60,479 bases of DNA. Source: Candidatus Zymogenus saltonus. GTDB taxonomy: Bacteria; Desulfobacterota; Zymogenia; Zymogenales; Zymogenaceae. The notes below the pieces were generated by a model. That model saw only the letters and a list, made by a program, of their open reading frames with translations, was not told the DNA's origin and ran no database searches. Every line of letters starts with the position of its first letter. Positions within the stretch are counted from its first letter, which is position 1. Shown piece after piece: positions 51,729 through 60,479 of this stretch. The stretch is taken from contig JAFGIX010000001.1 in assembly GCA_016929395.1 (NCBI GenBank), positions 1-60,479 on the forward strand, in the 5' to 3' direction. The position numbers were made by a program, and so were the translations under genes.

Positions 51729-53234
51729 TTACTGCCTCCCGCGCTTTTTCGGCATCCGGGCGTTGATGTCCACTCGCCATACGTTTAGCATCGCAAGGAG
51801 CCTTTGCGCCTCCTCGGGATGCGTATCGGAGAGGTCGTTATGCTCGCCGATGTCGTTGGCGAGGTCGTAGAGCCGAGTCCGGCCGTTCTCGTAAAACTGT
51901 ATCAGCTTCAAGTCCTTATGTCGGATCGCCCCGGAGGGACGGTGGCCGTCGCTGTGATAGTGGGGAAAATGCCAGAAGAGGGTCTCCCGCTTAAGGATGC
52001 CGGTGCCGGCAACAAGGGGCATCAACCCCTCCCCGTCGATGTGCAGGTCGGGCCTTAAAGGGAGCCCCGCCGCCTGGAGGATCGTGGGGAAGAGGTCGCA
52101 GGAGTGGGCCATATCATTGACAACGCTCCCGGGGTGTTTAACCCCCGGTCCCCGGATGATCAGCGGCACCCGGATGCCCCCCTCGAAGAGCCAACCCTTG
52201 CCGTAGCGGAGCGGCTCGTTCGATGTTACGGTGGTTTTAGTGGAGAGTCCACCGTTATCGGAGGTGAAGATCACCCAGGTGTTTTCGGAAAGCCCAAGCT
52301 CTTCTAACTTTTCGGTGATCATTCCCACGCCCCGATCAACGCTCTCTAACATCGCGGCGTAGACCGGGTCGCTCTGGACGATGCGGGTCGTGACGCCGTC
52401 TATTTCCTTTATCCGGTCTTTATCTGCCAGCGCTGCAGACTTCTCCTCGTATTTTTTCACAATCTCTTCCGTTCCCATCAGCGGCGTGTGCACCGCGTAG
52501 TGGGAGAACATCAGGAAGAATGGGGCATCCTTGTGCGTCTCTATGAAATCGACGGCCTCCCGGTTCAGGCGGTCCGTCAGGTACTCCCCCTTTGGGCCGT
52601 CCGGGAGGGTCTCGATCTTGTAGGAAGAGAAATATCCTGACGGCGGCTGGCCCCACTTGAGCCCTCCGAGGTTTACGTCGAATCCCTGCCTGTCCGGGTA
52701 GTAATCTTCGTCGCCCAGGCGCCATTTCCCGGTAAAAAAGGTGGCGTAGCCAGCGTCCCGCATAAGCTCGGCTATGGTGGTCTCCTCCAATGGCAGGTAT
52801 TCCTCGTTTATGGGCTGTTTGAGGTGTGCGGGCTTTTTGCCGCCGATGTCGTCCGGGTGGCCCGTCCTCAAGGAGGGAACGAAGTGCTGGAAGAGATGCT
52901 GCGGGAAGTTGGCGGCTATCCAGTTGTCGATCCCGAGGCGCGCCGGATTTTTGCCGGTCATGATAGCCGCCCTGGTGGGGGAGCAGACGGGGCTGGCGCT
53001 GTATGCGTCGGTGAAGCGGACGCCCTCCGCCGCCAGTCGGTCTATGTTCGGCGTCTCGTGAAAGGGGCTGCAGTAACATGCCGGATCGGCCCATCCCAGG
53101 TCGTCCACGAGGATCAGGACGATATTGGGTCTGCGGGGGACGGAAAATCCCCTGGCCAAGCCGGGGATCGCAAGGGCCGTGGAGGCGGTTCCGGCCGCGG
53201 TCAGGAATGCCCTGCGGGATATTCTGCTGCGCAT
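51729..53234 (-). CDS. Tat-exported sulfatase (arylsulfatase family)
   Basis: 501 residues. Tat signal SRRAFLTAAG (residues 6-15) then RPNIVLILVDDLGWADP, the metal-binding N-terminus. The formylglycine site is C84 in CSPTR (the C-x-P-x-R motif), which anaerobes modify by the radical-SAM enzyme anSME; such a gene is not in this window. The substrate sulfate ester is unknown. RBS GGAGG. Confidence 0.93.
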   Translation of the reverse strand: MRSRISRRAFLTAAGTASTALAIPGLARGFSVPRRPNIVLILVDDLGWADPACYCSPFHETPNIDRLAAEGVRFTDAYSASPVCSPTRAAIMTGKNPARLGIDNWIAANFPQHLFQHFVPSLRTGHPDDIGGKKPAHLKQPINEEYLPLEETTIAELMRDAGYATFFTGKWRLGDEDYYPDRQGFDVNLGGLKWGQPPSGYFSSYKIETLPDGPKGEYLTDRLNREAVDFIETHKDAPFFLMFSHYAVHTPLMGTEEIVKKYEEKSAALADKDRIKEIDGVTTRIVQSDPVYAAMLESVDRGVGMITEKLEELGLSENTWVIFTSDNGGLSTKTTVTSNEPLRYGKGWLFEGGIRVPLIIRGPGVKHPGSVVNDMAHSCDLFPTILQAAGLPLRPDLHIDGEGLMPLVAGTGILKRETLFWHFPHYHSDGHRPSGAIRHKDLKLIQFYENGRTRLYDLANDIGEHNDLSDTHPEEAQRLLAMLNVWRVDINARMPKKRGRQ

Positions 53235-53359
53235 GGCGTGCCTCCATTTATGGCTGACCAGAAGAGAGCGGTTCGTAAGCGGAATCGTTGTTAAGGAAAT
53301 TTACATATACGTAGCATACGAGTGTCTTGTTGTCAAGGTGATATGGGACGGTGTTTCCC

Positions 53360-53440
53360 GGCGTCGTCGAACAATACCTCTCTTATGCGGGTGCCCACAT
53401 TGTCATCGACCCTGAAGGCGAGGATCGCCTCGTCGGGGAA
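53360..53440 (-). pseudogene. relic of the lipoprotein gene (C-terminal fragment)
   Basis: On the minus strand the segment encodes FPDEAILAFRVDDNVG followed by TRIREVLFDDA. This matches the lipoprotein segment at about 51000-51080; over some 66 bp five in six bases agree. Only this fragment remains and its frame carries no start of its own. It suggests that a second copy of the lipoprotein once stood here and decayed. Confidence 0.7.
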
Positions 53441-53533
53441 TACGCAGCGGCGGGTCTTTGACAGGAATTTGAAAAACAAATTTTTTCCCACTTTAAATAA
53501 AACGTTTTGCAGCCACAAAAACGTTTTATACTC

Positions 53534-53562
53534 TTGACAATAAGCCATGCTCCAATTATAGT
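53534..53562 (+). promoter_or_regulatory. promoter of the acyl-CoA ligase
   Basis: TTGACA (53534-53539), 17-nt spacer, TATAGT (53557-53562), about 25 nt before the RBS and start. Confidence 0.75.
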
Positions 53563-53586
53563 GAAAAAAAATTATAGGAGTAGGTC

Positions 53587-55164
53587 ATGGCAAAATACAT
53601 GGGAGACGAGGTAAACGCCCTCAATTCGCTTCCTCTCTGTTACTCTTTGAGAATACTGGCAATGAGCCGAAAGGATCATGTTGCGATAGTAGATGGGACA
53701 AGCGGAGAATCGTGTACATACAGCGAGTTGTACGACAGGGTCTCCAGCATGGTATGGTGGCTTGGTCAAAAAGGCATTAACGCCGGCGACCGGGTGGCAT
53801 GTCTTTCGGAGAACAGTAAGCTCTATTTTGAGCTCTTCTATGCCCTGGCCTGGATAGGCGCCGTTATCGTTCCCCTGAATATGCGGCTCACTCCGAGCGA
53901 GCTGAATTTTATTATCGATAATGCAGGGGCAAAGGCCATGTACACCAGCGACTCTTATATCGATAATGCAAACGAGGCCATCAAGGGATTATCTTCGATA
54001 AAGCTGAAGTTCAAATCGGGCAAGGCGGCCGACGGCTGGGTCTCCTTTGATGAATTTGTAGAAACGAAAAAGGAAGATGTTACCTTATCCGATGACATAA
54101 TCGGCGAGAATCTCTTCATGCTTCTCTACACCAGCGGTACTACCGGAAAGCCCAAGGGGTGCATGATACCCCAGCGGACGTGGAATGGTTATGCGATAAA
54201 TATGGCTTCTTGTTTCGGGATGGGGCAAAATGATGTGTATCTGGCATTTCTCCCCCTCTTCCATGTCGCGGGATTCGGCACAGCCGTATCCCAGATCCAA
54301 CTGGGAGGCACCGTCGTTGTTACGTCGGACTTTGACCCGGAAAAGCTCTATGAACTAATAGGAAAGTATAAAGTGACCGTCATGTTTCTTGTGCCTGGGA
54401 TTTCCACCTATTTCCTCTACCACGAGGCCAGAAAAAAAACCGATGTCTCATCTCTCAAGGTTTTCATCGGCGGCGCAGGCGGGGAAAAGTTAGAGATGGT
54501 AAATGACGTAGAGGAGCTTTTAGGGGCCAGATACTTCGGGATCTACGGCCAGACCGAGTCGGGAGGCAAGGTCACCTGGGTTGATTCCGATATGATTAGA
54601 GAAGACCCGTCGATCTACGGTTATGTAATGCCCTTCTTTAATTTCATGATCGCCGACAATGATGACAATCACGTATCTCCCGGTGAGGTCGGAGAGCTGT
54701 GTTTGAGAGGGACGCCCATCATGCAGGGATACTGGAATCTTCCGGAAGAAAGCGAGGAGACACTGAGAAACGGATGGCATCATACCGGAGACCTCTTTGT
54801 TATGGAAGAGAGCGGACTCGTCAAGATGGTTGACCGGAAGAAATACCTGATAAAGACGGGTGGGGAGAACGTCTATCCCCAGGAGGTGGAGATCGTTCTT
54901 CTCAGCCATGATGCCGTGGCCGATGCGGCGGTTATCGGAATCCTTGATGAACAATGGGGCGAGGCGGTAAAGGCATTCGTGATAAAAAAGCCCGGTATGG
55001 AGGTGACGGGAAAGGGGCTGTCTGACTGGGTCAAGAAACATATCGCCGGTTATAAGGCGCCCCGTTATGTAGAATTCGTGGATGCAATACCCAGGAACGC
55101 CTCCGGTAAAATACTTAAGGGGATATTGAGGGAGGGTAAGACAACTACAGACCAGAAGGTATAA
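53587..55164 (+). CDS. AMP-forming acyl-CoA synthetase/ligase
   Basis: 525 residues. ANL motifs: LLYTSGTTGKPKG (near 178-190), YFGIYGQTES (near 320), GWHHTGD, VDRKKYLIKTGGENVYPQE and the catalytic C-terminal lysine in NASGKILK. It belongs to the class-I adenylate-forming family and shares about the same substrate ambiguity as the ligase at 36613-38136. RBS TAGGAG. Own promoter. Confidence 0.92.
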   Translation: MAKYMGDEVNALNSLPLCYSLRILAMSRKDHVAIVDGTSGESCTYSELYDRVSSMVWWLGQKGINAGDRVACLSENSKLYFELFYALAWIGAVIVPLNMRLTPSELNFIIDNAGAKAMYTSDSYIDNANEAIKGLSSIKLKFKSGKAADGWVSFDEFVETKKEDVTLSDDIIGENLFMLLYTSGTTGKPKGCMIPQRTWNGYAINMASCFGMGQNDVYLAFLPLFHVAGFGTAVSQIQLGGTVVVTSDFDPEKLYELIGKYKVTVMFLVPGISTYFLYHEARKKTDVSSLKVFIGGAGGEKLEMVNDVEELLGARYFGIYGQTESGGKVTWVDSDMIREDPSIYGYVMPFFNFMIADNDDNHVSPGEVGELCLRGTPIMQGYWNLPEESEETLRNGWHHTGDLFVMEESGLVKMVDRKKYLIKTGGENVYPQEVEIVLLSHDAVADAAVIGILDEQWGEAVKAFVIKKPGMEVTGKGLSDWVKKHIAGYKAPRYVEFVDAIPRNASGKILKGILREGKTTTDQKV

Positions 55165-55532
55165 CGGATGAAATAGCTTTAGGGATAGGGAAACAGTAAA
55201 AAGAAGAGACTTGTCATCGAAACCCTTCTCTAAATCCGCTCAAGGATTAACCGATTATTCTGTTTTCGAGACTGACGTCTCTCCCTACAGATCGGGCACG
55301 CAATAACCGGATATTCCTCTTCTTTTTCTATTTGACTCCCCAAAAAATATGGGCTGTGAATGGGTCAATTGCGGGGCGATTTGGAGGCGATTGAGGGGAG
55401 AAAAAAGGAGGACACAAAGCGCGCCTCCGTTAAATCGTCATATCTTTCTTTAGGTTACTTTCTTAGTTTTCCCTCAAAGATTGACGTTTTATCCGTTTTT
55501 TAATTCAATCACCATGATAATTGCTCCAAGAA
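55165..55532. other. intergenic, nothing recognised
   Basis: No gene, repeat or clear terminator was seen in this 368-bp gap. Confidence 0.5.
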
Positions 55533-56069
55533 TCATAGGAAGAAATCCAGCTTGACCCCCTTGAACATGATGTGGGCGGCGTAACCCGCCAGGGGCGGAA
55601 GGAAGAAGGAGCTGGCTATGTGTATAAGCGTGAACTTCCAGCCGAGAATCCCCGCCTCGAAGGGCATCCGGGTGATGTTCATTATCGACCATGCGGTGAG
55701 AAACGAGACCATCGTCCCGATGCCTGCGCCTGCCCCAAGAAATCCCGCCGCCAACGGAAGCGTTACCGAGGGACCGCCGGGCGTCAGGGCGCCCAGAAGA
55801 GACCCCATCATTATCCCCTTGAATCCGGACTGGTTGCCCAGCCAGTCGGCTATAAATTGCTTTGGAACAATGACCTGAATCATCCCCGCCAGAAGGAGCG
55901 CAAAAAAGATCAGGGGAATCACCATTATTGTCAGGTTCATGGAGCGTCTCAATCCCTCGACAAGTCTGCCTTCCCCCTGATAGTAGGCGACTGCAAGGGC
56001 GACAACGGCGAAGGCCGCCAAGATCAAGGTGGGGATAAGTAGTTTCATCTTGATTTTCCTTTTACTCAT
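55533..56069 (-). CDS. YraQ-like/DUF318 putative permease
   Basis: 178 residues from ATG 56067-56069 (MSKRKIKMKLL, a basic N-terminus before the first helix); a second in-frame ATG at 56048 has a better-spaced AAGGA and would give 171. Four or five hydrophobic segments; the GALTPGGPSVTLPLAAGFLG motif (near 115-134) is that of DUF318/YraQ permeases. The protein is about half the length of the complete family, so it may be the half-size form. Substrate unknown. Confidence 0.75.
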   Translation of the reverse strand: MSKRKIKMKLLIPTLILAAFAVVALAVAYYQGEGRLVEGLRRSMNLTIMVIPLIFFALLLAGMIQVIVPKQFIADWLGNQSGFKGIMMGSLLGALTPGGPSVTLPLAAGFLGAGAGIGTMVSFLTAWSIMNITRMPFEAGILGWKFTLIHIASSFFLPPLAGYAAHIMFKGVKLDFFL

Positions 56070-56597
56070 ATTTTTTTCTCGTTTTTTCAACGCGATAATT
56101 TTTTCAGGCCGCTGTTTAAAGAATGATGGGATATTTGGATAAATACTTCTATATGATAACATGGGCCGGGATAATTGGGAAGGAGATTATGGCCATAACG
56201 GCAGACCGATAAACTATCGCTTTTGTTAAAGACCGTGAAGGATGACGGAGGTTTGTCTACTATGTCAGACGTAACGGCGGCACAAAATATTGCCGGCGAA
56301 TCGCTTTTATTTAAGGGATTTTTTAAGCCCAGGGGGAGTTCAACTCCTTAATTAAGAAGGGAAAAGACGGATGGTAAATATTTTCTTGTCAGACACGGGG
56401 AGGCGTAGGATCGGGGATCGGTTCATCGTAGCCAAGCTCGACGACACCTCCCCGACGAAACCATACTCGGACATTGTCGATGCGGATTTCTGAGGACAAT
56501 CCACCCCCGTTTCTCAGGTTTGCAATGGGATCGATACAAAGACTTCGGACTTTATAAATGAAAGCGTTTTTTACCGGTTGAAGCCGGTGTTGATTCG
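56070..56597. other. intergenic with one long-range inverted repeat
   Basis: 528 bp. CGGGGAGG (56396-56403) is complementary to CCTCCCCG (56447-56454) and could form a hairpin with a 43-nt loop. A minus-strand open frame crosses it but shares no recognised features. Confidence 0.45.
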
Positions 56598-57509
56598 CTA
56601 CTTCTTCCCCTCCCGCTCGAAGCCCGCCTTGAGGAGCTTTTTGAAGCCGCCGGTGAAGTAGTTTTCGGGTATATCCTTTTTGATCACCTTGTCCTGTGGT
56701 ATCTCCGGCATCGTAAAATTTAATACGATCCACATGAAAGAGAGGATGATGTAGAATGTGGCCCCCCAGAGTATCTCCCGCCCCACCGAGTCTTCGATAA
56801 TGAGGGCGGGGAACTTCCACTCCTCCCTGTTGCTCGCCTTTTTCAAGTCCTCCGGAACGTCGAAGTCTATCCAGAAGTAGTTTTTTGGGTTGAGCATCTC
56901 CTCAATATTGAAGGAGACGATCCTTTCGACCTCCCAGTTGAGCCTCTCCTTCAATTCCCCCGTAATCGCGCCGACGGAGGGGAAGATCACCCTCCTGAAC
57001 GACATCATGCCGTAGGGAGGGAGGGAGCCCAAATAATCGATCTTCCTCATGGGAAATCCGGTCTCCTCGGCGGTCTCCCTAAGTGCGCAGGCGAGGTAGT
57101 TCGCCGCAATCCTTTTTTCCCCCCTGCCGCGCCCCCTTTTGCGCCCCATTTTTTTAGATCTCCACCCGGCATCAAACCCCCTTCCCCTTGCCAGGGGCGA
57201 GATCCCCTTGGCTATGAAAAAGCCGTGCAGCCTGTCGATCATCGATATGTGGCCGCCGGGAAAGCTGAGGTCACCGGGCTGGACGACCCGCTTTGACCGC
57301 TTGGTCAGGATGAATCTGGGTGCTTCCTCGTTGTTTGAAAAGTGTATCGGAAGAATAACGCCGGAGGTGAAATGGCGCACCCCCTTCTTCTCTTCCTCCA
57401 TAATCTCTTCGTGGCGCCCAAGGAAGTTCGGCTGAAAATCGCCGAGCCTCTTGACCACCAGCTCCTTGAAGCCCTCCAGGTCGTTTATCTTGGATTTAAT
57501 CTTTTCCAT
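56598..57509 (-). CDS. Nudix-like hydrolase with a long insertion in the Nudix box and a C-terminal membrane segment
   Basis: 303 residues. The Nudix elements FPGGHISMIDR (83-93) and ACALRETAEETG (140-151) are recognisable, as in CoA-pyrophosphatase-type enzymes, but they are separated by about 45 residues that are rich in Gly, Arg and Lys (RKRGRGRGEKR near 123-133). A hydrophobic stretch near 247-266 suggests a membrane anchor. The usual spacing between the GG and RE parts is about 15. It could hydrolyse a nucleoside diphosphate linkage, yet the altered box makes activity uncertain. Confidence 0.7.
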   Translation of the reverse strand: MEKIKSKINDLEGFKELVVKRLGDFQPNFLGRHEEIMEEEKKGVRHFTSGVILPIHFSNNEEAPRFILTKRSKRVVQPGDLSFPGGHISMIDRLHGFFIAKGISPLARGRGFDAGWRSKKMGRKRGRGRGEKRIAANYLACALRETAEETGFPMRKIDYLGSLPPYGMMSFRRVIFPSVGAITGELKERLNWEVERIVSFNIEEMLNPKNYFWIDFDVPEDLKKASNREEWKFPALIIEDSVGREILWGATFYIILSFMWIVLNFTMPEIPQDKVIKKDIPENYFTGGFKKLLKAGFEREGKK

Positions 57510-57557
57510 ATTCCTGTTTCTGGGTCATTGAGATGTCGAAGATAGTCCACCGCCATA

Positions 57558-57974
57558 TCATGGAAATGTAAGCTCCATGAGGAACCGATCCCCGGGCGAC
57601 AGCCGAAGGGCGGTGAGCCCCTGTGTATCCATCATTACGGTTCCGGAGGCCACCCCGACGCCGTACTCGAGTGTAAGCGTGACGCAGTCTTTCGCTCCGC
57701 TTTCCTCCTTGTTGCACACCCTTACCGTCTCGCCACCCTTGAGTCCGCATCTCTCCATATCCCCCGGGTTCATGAGGAGGACGTTTCTCAGCCCGTAGCC
57801 TTGCGGAATCTCTTCTGCCTTAACCGTCATCTCGAAGGGGGGAGCCGCATTCGTCTGGGCCTTCAATGCTGGCGACAGGGCGGGGGCGATGACCGAGACG
57901 ACAACGAGATAAAAAATCGCCCCTTTGATACCCCTTGCGTTCCCAGTGCCGTTTCTAATCGGACGCACTCCCAT
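57558..57974 (-). CDS. small secreted protein with double-psi-barrel-like pattern
   Basis: 138 residues. Signal peptide near 18-39 (IFYLVVVSVIAPALSPALKA). The mature part reads MNPGDMERCGLKGGETV and VMMDTQGLTALRLSPGD, similar in rhythm to the double-psi beta-barrels of formate dehydrogenase C-terminal and Cdc48 N-terminal domains. The family cannot be named. The RBS is weakly formed. Two cysteines near C77 and C87-95 might bond. Confidence 0.6.
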   Translation of the reverse strand: MGVRPIRNGTGNARGIKGAIFYLVVVSVIAPALSPALKAQTNAAPPFEMTVKAEEIPQGYGLRNVLLMNPGDMERCGLKGGETVRVCNKEESGAKDCVTLTLEYGVGVASGTVMMDTQGLTALRLSPGDRFLMELTFP

Positions 57975-58016
57975 TTCTCAGCCCCCCTTTTTCAAGAAGC
58001 ATGAATCCCGACGGAA

Positions 58017-59099
58017 TCAGTCCCTATTGTATATCTCTTCGACGAGCCTGTGGGCCGAGACGGCGGCGTCAAAGCCCGGCTGGTACTTCCCCCCCTCTGC
58101 GACCGCCTTTATGAAGAAGTAGTCCTCGAGGGTGTAGGCGCCGAAGGTCTTGTAGTCGAGGCCCTTGAAGAAGGCCTCCGCCTTCGGGTCTTCAATGCCG
58201 AGCCTTTTTAGGGCAATCGACAGAACCTCGTCTGCGTTGACGCACAGCGTCTCGCCGTCCCCCTCGGTCAGTTCCACCGGCCCCAGAAAGTCGTGATCGG
58301 TTCCGATAAAAAGCCTCTCGAAGATCAACTCGATGCGGCGGTTCGAGGCCCTTCCCACCATGTCGTGCCAGACGGAGGTCAATATCCCCTCGGTCTTGCC
58401 GTTGCCGCCGCCCCCAAGGCCCATCACTATCCTGACGTAGTTGTCGATCCCCTTGTACTTCGGGTGGTATTTTATCTCGACGTCCTTGACAACAATATCT
58501 CCGAAAAACCAACCGAAGAGGTCTATGTCGTGGATGCTGTGCTCGATTAAGGTCCCCCCGCCCGACAACTCCTTGTTGGAACGCCAAGACGTATGGTGAA
58601 GCCCCCTTATCGGCAGACACTGGTCGTCCCTTATCGAAAAGAGTATCGGCCTGCCGGCGTCAAAGTTTTCCATTTTGTCCAGTATGTAGTTCAGGGTGGG
58701 GGAGTACCTCATCACCAGCCCCACCCCCCCGGCCACTCCCGCCCTCTCGACCTCGGCGGCCATCTCTTTGGCGCCTTTATAGTTTATATACAGCGGCTTT
58801 TCGCAGAAGACGTTTTTCCCCCTCTCCGCGGCCCTGACGACGTAATCCTTATGATAGATGGTGGGCGTGGCGATGTAGATAGTGTCTATCCTGTCGTCGC
58901 CGAATATCTCCTCGGCGGAGTCCGCCCTCTTTTTTACCCCCATGTTCTCGACGAGGGAGTCGGCCGCCGAGTGGTTGGGGTCGTAGACCTTCGTCACTTC
59001 AACGTCAAAAAGGCCTGCATCGCCGATCGCCTTGAGGCAAAAGGCGTGCGTCAGACCCAATAGCCCGGCCCCGATAAGCCCTGCGTTAACATCGCTCAT
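58017..59099 (-). CDS. Gfo/Idh/MocA-family oxidoreductase
   Basis: 360 residues. Rossmann N-terminus GLIGAGLLGLTHA (8-20), VYDPN and the family motif CEKPLYIN (near 94-101). The second half has the (alpha/beta) substrate domain with GGGTLIEHSIHDIDL. Typical substrates are sugars, inositols and amino-sugar nucleotides, with NAD(P). Nothing nearby points to one. Start ATG 59097-59099. Confidence 0.92.
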   Translation of the reverse strand: MSDVNAGLIGAGLLGLTHAFCLKAIGDAGLFDVEVTKVYDPNHSAADSLVENMGVKKRADSAEEIFGDDRIDTIYIATPTIYHKDYVVRAAERGKNVFCEKPLYINYKGAKEMAAEVERAGVAGGVGLVMRYSPTLNYILDKMENFDAGRPILFSIRDDQCLPIRGLHHTSWRSNKELSGGGTLIEHSIHDIDLFGWFFGDIVVKDVEIKYHPKYKGIDNYVRIVMGLGGGGNGKTEGILTSVWHDMVGRASNRRIELIFERLFIGTDHDFLGPVELTEGDGETLCVNADEVLSIALKRLGIEDPKAEAFFKGLDYKTFGAYTLEDYFFIKAVAEGGKYQPGFDAAVSAHRLVEEIYNRD

Positions 59100-59215
59100 A
59101 TCTTTCTATCCTTATGCTGATACTGATTACCATCCCCTTGTCTTTATTTATGAAAAACCTTTTTTTTAAAACTTGTTTATTGCCGCAGGTCGCTTGTCCG
59201 CTTGGCTACTTTATG

Positions 59216-59243
59216 AATTTACCACAAAAAGGAGGCTTGTCAA
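59216..59243 (-). promoter_or_regulatory. promoter of the Gfo/Idh/MocA gene
   Basis: On the minus strand TTGACA (59238-59243), 16-nt spacer, TAAATT (59216-59221). It lies back to back with the plus-strand promoter at 59263-59291. Confidence 0.6.
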
Positions 59244-59262
59244 TAAAAAGCCTATAAATTTC

Positions 59263-59291
59263 TTGACTACGCGGGAGCAGATTGGTATATT
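59263..59291 (+). promoter_or_regulatory. promoter of the nucleotidyltransferase gene
   Basis: TTGACT (59263-59268), 17-nt spacer, TATATT (59286-59291). Confidence 0.6.
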
Positions 59292-59321
59292 TCAAAAAAG
59301 CTATGGATAGTACGGTTAAAA

Positions 59322-60323
59322 ATGAACAGTGGTTCCAGTAAGTTATACGATGCTTTAATTTTGGCGGGAGATAGAAGGGCGAGTCGAAACATCAAGGGGG
59401 GAAACAAGACCCTCCTTACCATAAATGAGAGGCCGGTTCTCAGTTATGTCCTTTCCGCCCTTTTGGATTCAAAATACGTTCGCAACATATTGATCGTCGG
59501 CCCGAAAAAACGGATAGAAAAAGCGCTGAAATCCGATTTAGCCAGAATCAAGGACCGAAAGATAACCGTCCTGGAACAGTGGGATAATCTCATCGAGAAC
59601 GTGTGGCACGGTTTTCTCCATACAATCGAAGGATATAAAGAGGGGGTGGATCCCGACACCTACCTCAATACACCCGAAGAGGAAAAAGCGGTTCTCGCCC
59701 TTTCGGGCGACATACCCCTTTTGACATCGTATGAGATAGACGAGTTCTTTGAAAACGCCGAGATCGACAGGTTCGATTACATCGCCGGGATAACGCCGGA
59801 TCATTTTCTTATGCCTTACTACCCTAAAAAGAACAAACCGGGGATCAGGCACTCGTATTTTCACGCCAGAGAGATTAAGTGGCGTCACAACAACCTGCAT
59901 CTCGGAAGGCTGTTCAAGGTAAGGAACAAGATATATATTCAGAAGATGTACGAGTACCGTCACCAGAGGGAGTGGAAAGATATTATCAAGCTTATCTTTA
60001 CCATCCTCAGGACGGAAAAGGGGACATATAAGGCGTTTTACCAGTTTGCCGTCCTCCAGGCCTGTATGTTCCTGACAAACAGGAGATTCGGATGGTTGTC
60101 TGATTTTATCAGGAAGTTCGTAACCCTTTCCAGTATTGAGAATACGGTGGGACTCCTTTTGGGCGTCAGCGCAAAAACGTCAATAACCTACTACGGGGGA
60201 GCGGCTCTGGATATAGACAGCGACGAGGAGCTGGAGACGATAAAGACGAACTTAGATGAATGGATGGCCTACCAGAAAGAGCTGTTCAATTCAAAAAAGG
60301 GAGAATCCAAAAAGGGGAAATAG
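59322..60323 (+). CDS. MobA-like nucleotidyltransferase-family protein
   Basis: 333 residues. The N-terminus ALILAGDRRASRNIKGGNK is a variant of the LAGGxGTR...K nucleotide-binding loop of NTP transferases. LALSGDIPLLT (near 126-136) holds the Asp that binds metal and nucleotide. The C-terminal ~150 residues are mostly helical. It may activate a sugar or alditol phosphate or be a glycosyl-linked partner of the neighbouring Gfo/Idh gene; the substrate is not given by the sequence. Weak RBS. Confidence 0.75.
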   Translation: MNSGSSKLYDALILAGDRRASRNIKGGNKTLLTINERPVLSYVLSALLDSKYVRNILIVGPKKRIEKALKSDLARIKDRKITVLEQWDNLIENVWHGFLHTIEGYKEGVDPDTYLNTPEEEKAVLALSGDIPLLTSYEIDEFFENAEIDRFDYIAGITPDHFLMPYYPKKNKPGIRHSYFHAREIKWRHNNLHLGRLFKVRNKIYIQKMYEYRHQREWKDIIKLIFTILRTEKGTYKAFYQFAVLQACMFLTNRRFGWLSDFIRKFVTLSSIENTVGLLLGVSAKTSITYYGGAALDIDSDEELETIKTNLDEWMAYQKELFNSKKGESKKGK

Positions 60324-60479
60324 GCGATACCGGCCTTTATCGGATGGGCGGAAACCGGGGGGTGAGGGATGAGGAGTGAGGGGGAGGGGGGAGGGGGGGA
60401 GACCGTTTTGGTAGGGCCGGCCGATGGCAGTCTGGAATCCGAAAAGGTCGTGTTGAGATTGCCTGATTATCTGATTGAC

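Noticed and set aside
59216-59291. Divergent promoters as a shared operator for a sugar-nucleotide operon
   Set aside because: Both promoters are visible, but no palindrome between them and no pathway link beyond position; left as separate promoters.

Overview
The window looks like the edge of a contig from an anaerobic or microaerophilic Gram-negative bacterium, most like a deltaproteobacterium/Desulfobacterota lineage. I infer this from an outer-membrane beta-barrel protein, lipoprotein and Tat-type signal peptides, a glycyl radical enzyme, a selenocysteine-containing SelD, many acyl-CoA genes and consensus sigma-70 promoters. It opens inside a 16S rRNA gene (minus strand, first ~450 nt), which would settle the taxonomy if compared with a database; I could not run that search. 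No tRNA, CRISPR array, complete insertion sequence or phage gene was seen.

Layout. 1-7.2 kb: 16S gene with two tandem promoters, then a periplasmic TPR protein, an outer-membrane barrel, a double-hotdog protein, a membrane M28 peptidase and a tautomerase. 7.3-11.9 kb: a selenium operon (YedE-like transporter, TusA-like protein, class-V aminotransferase/selenocysteine-lyase-like enzyme, DUF3343 Se/S carrier, SelD). SelD is itself read through a UGA, and the operon has a ~510-nt structured leader. 12-13.9 kb: a beta-propeller protein and an AT-rich block with four consecutive strong stem-loops overlapping a 51-codon ORF. 13.9-22.4 kb: a CoA-thioester degradation cluster (SCP2-type thiolase, HMG-CoA-synthase-like/DUF35 fusion, TetR regulator, two-part MaoC hydratase, HSD17B4-like dehydrogenase, acyl-CoA dehydrogenase). 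Its gene set parallels peroxisomal (3R)-specific beta-oxidation.

22.6-36.1 kb: housekeeping and stress genes: phosphoesterases, protoglobin, HIT protein, YjbQ, DUF819 transporter, copZ-copA with a candidate operator, an Fe-S flavoprotein/arsenate-reductase fusion, glutaredoxin, DUF169, a broken sfsA, a Rieske protein and a CPA1 antiporter. 36.1-46.9 kb: a hairpin-rich tandem repeat, acyl-CoA ligase, ICMT-like methyltransferase, duplicated azlC plus azlD, CPBP protease, tandem GNAT, two acyl-CoA dehydrogenases and their probable TetR regulator. 47.3-60.5 kb: an orphan glycyl radical enzyme, DUF2202 ferritin-like protein, lipoprotein, sulfatase flanked by a lipoprotein relic, acyl-CoA ligase, small permease, Nudix protein with a split box, a secreted double-psi-barrel-like protein, Gfo/Idh/MocA oxidoreductase and a nucleotidyltransferase.

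Strongest candidates for new biology: the structured leader of the selenium operon, the hairpin array/micro-ORF at 13.5-13.7 kb, the orphan glycyl radical enzyme, and the HMGCS-like/DUF35 fusion that has lost its catalytic cysteine.
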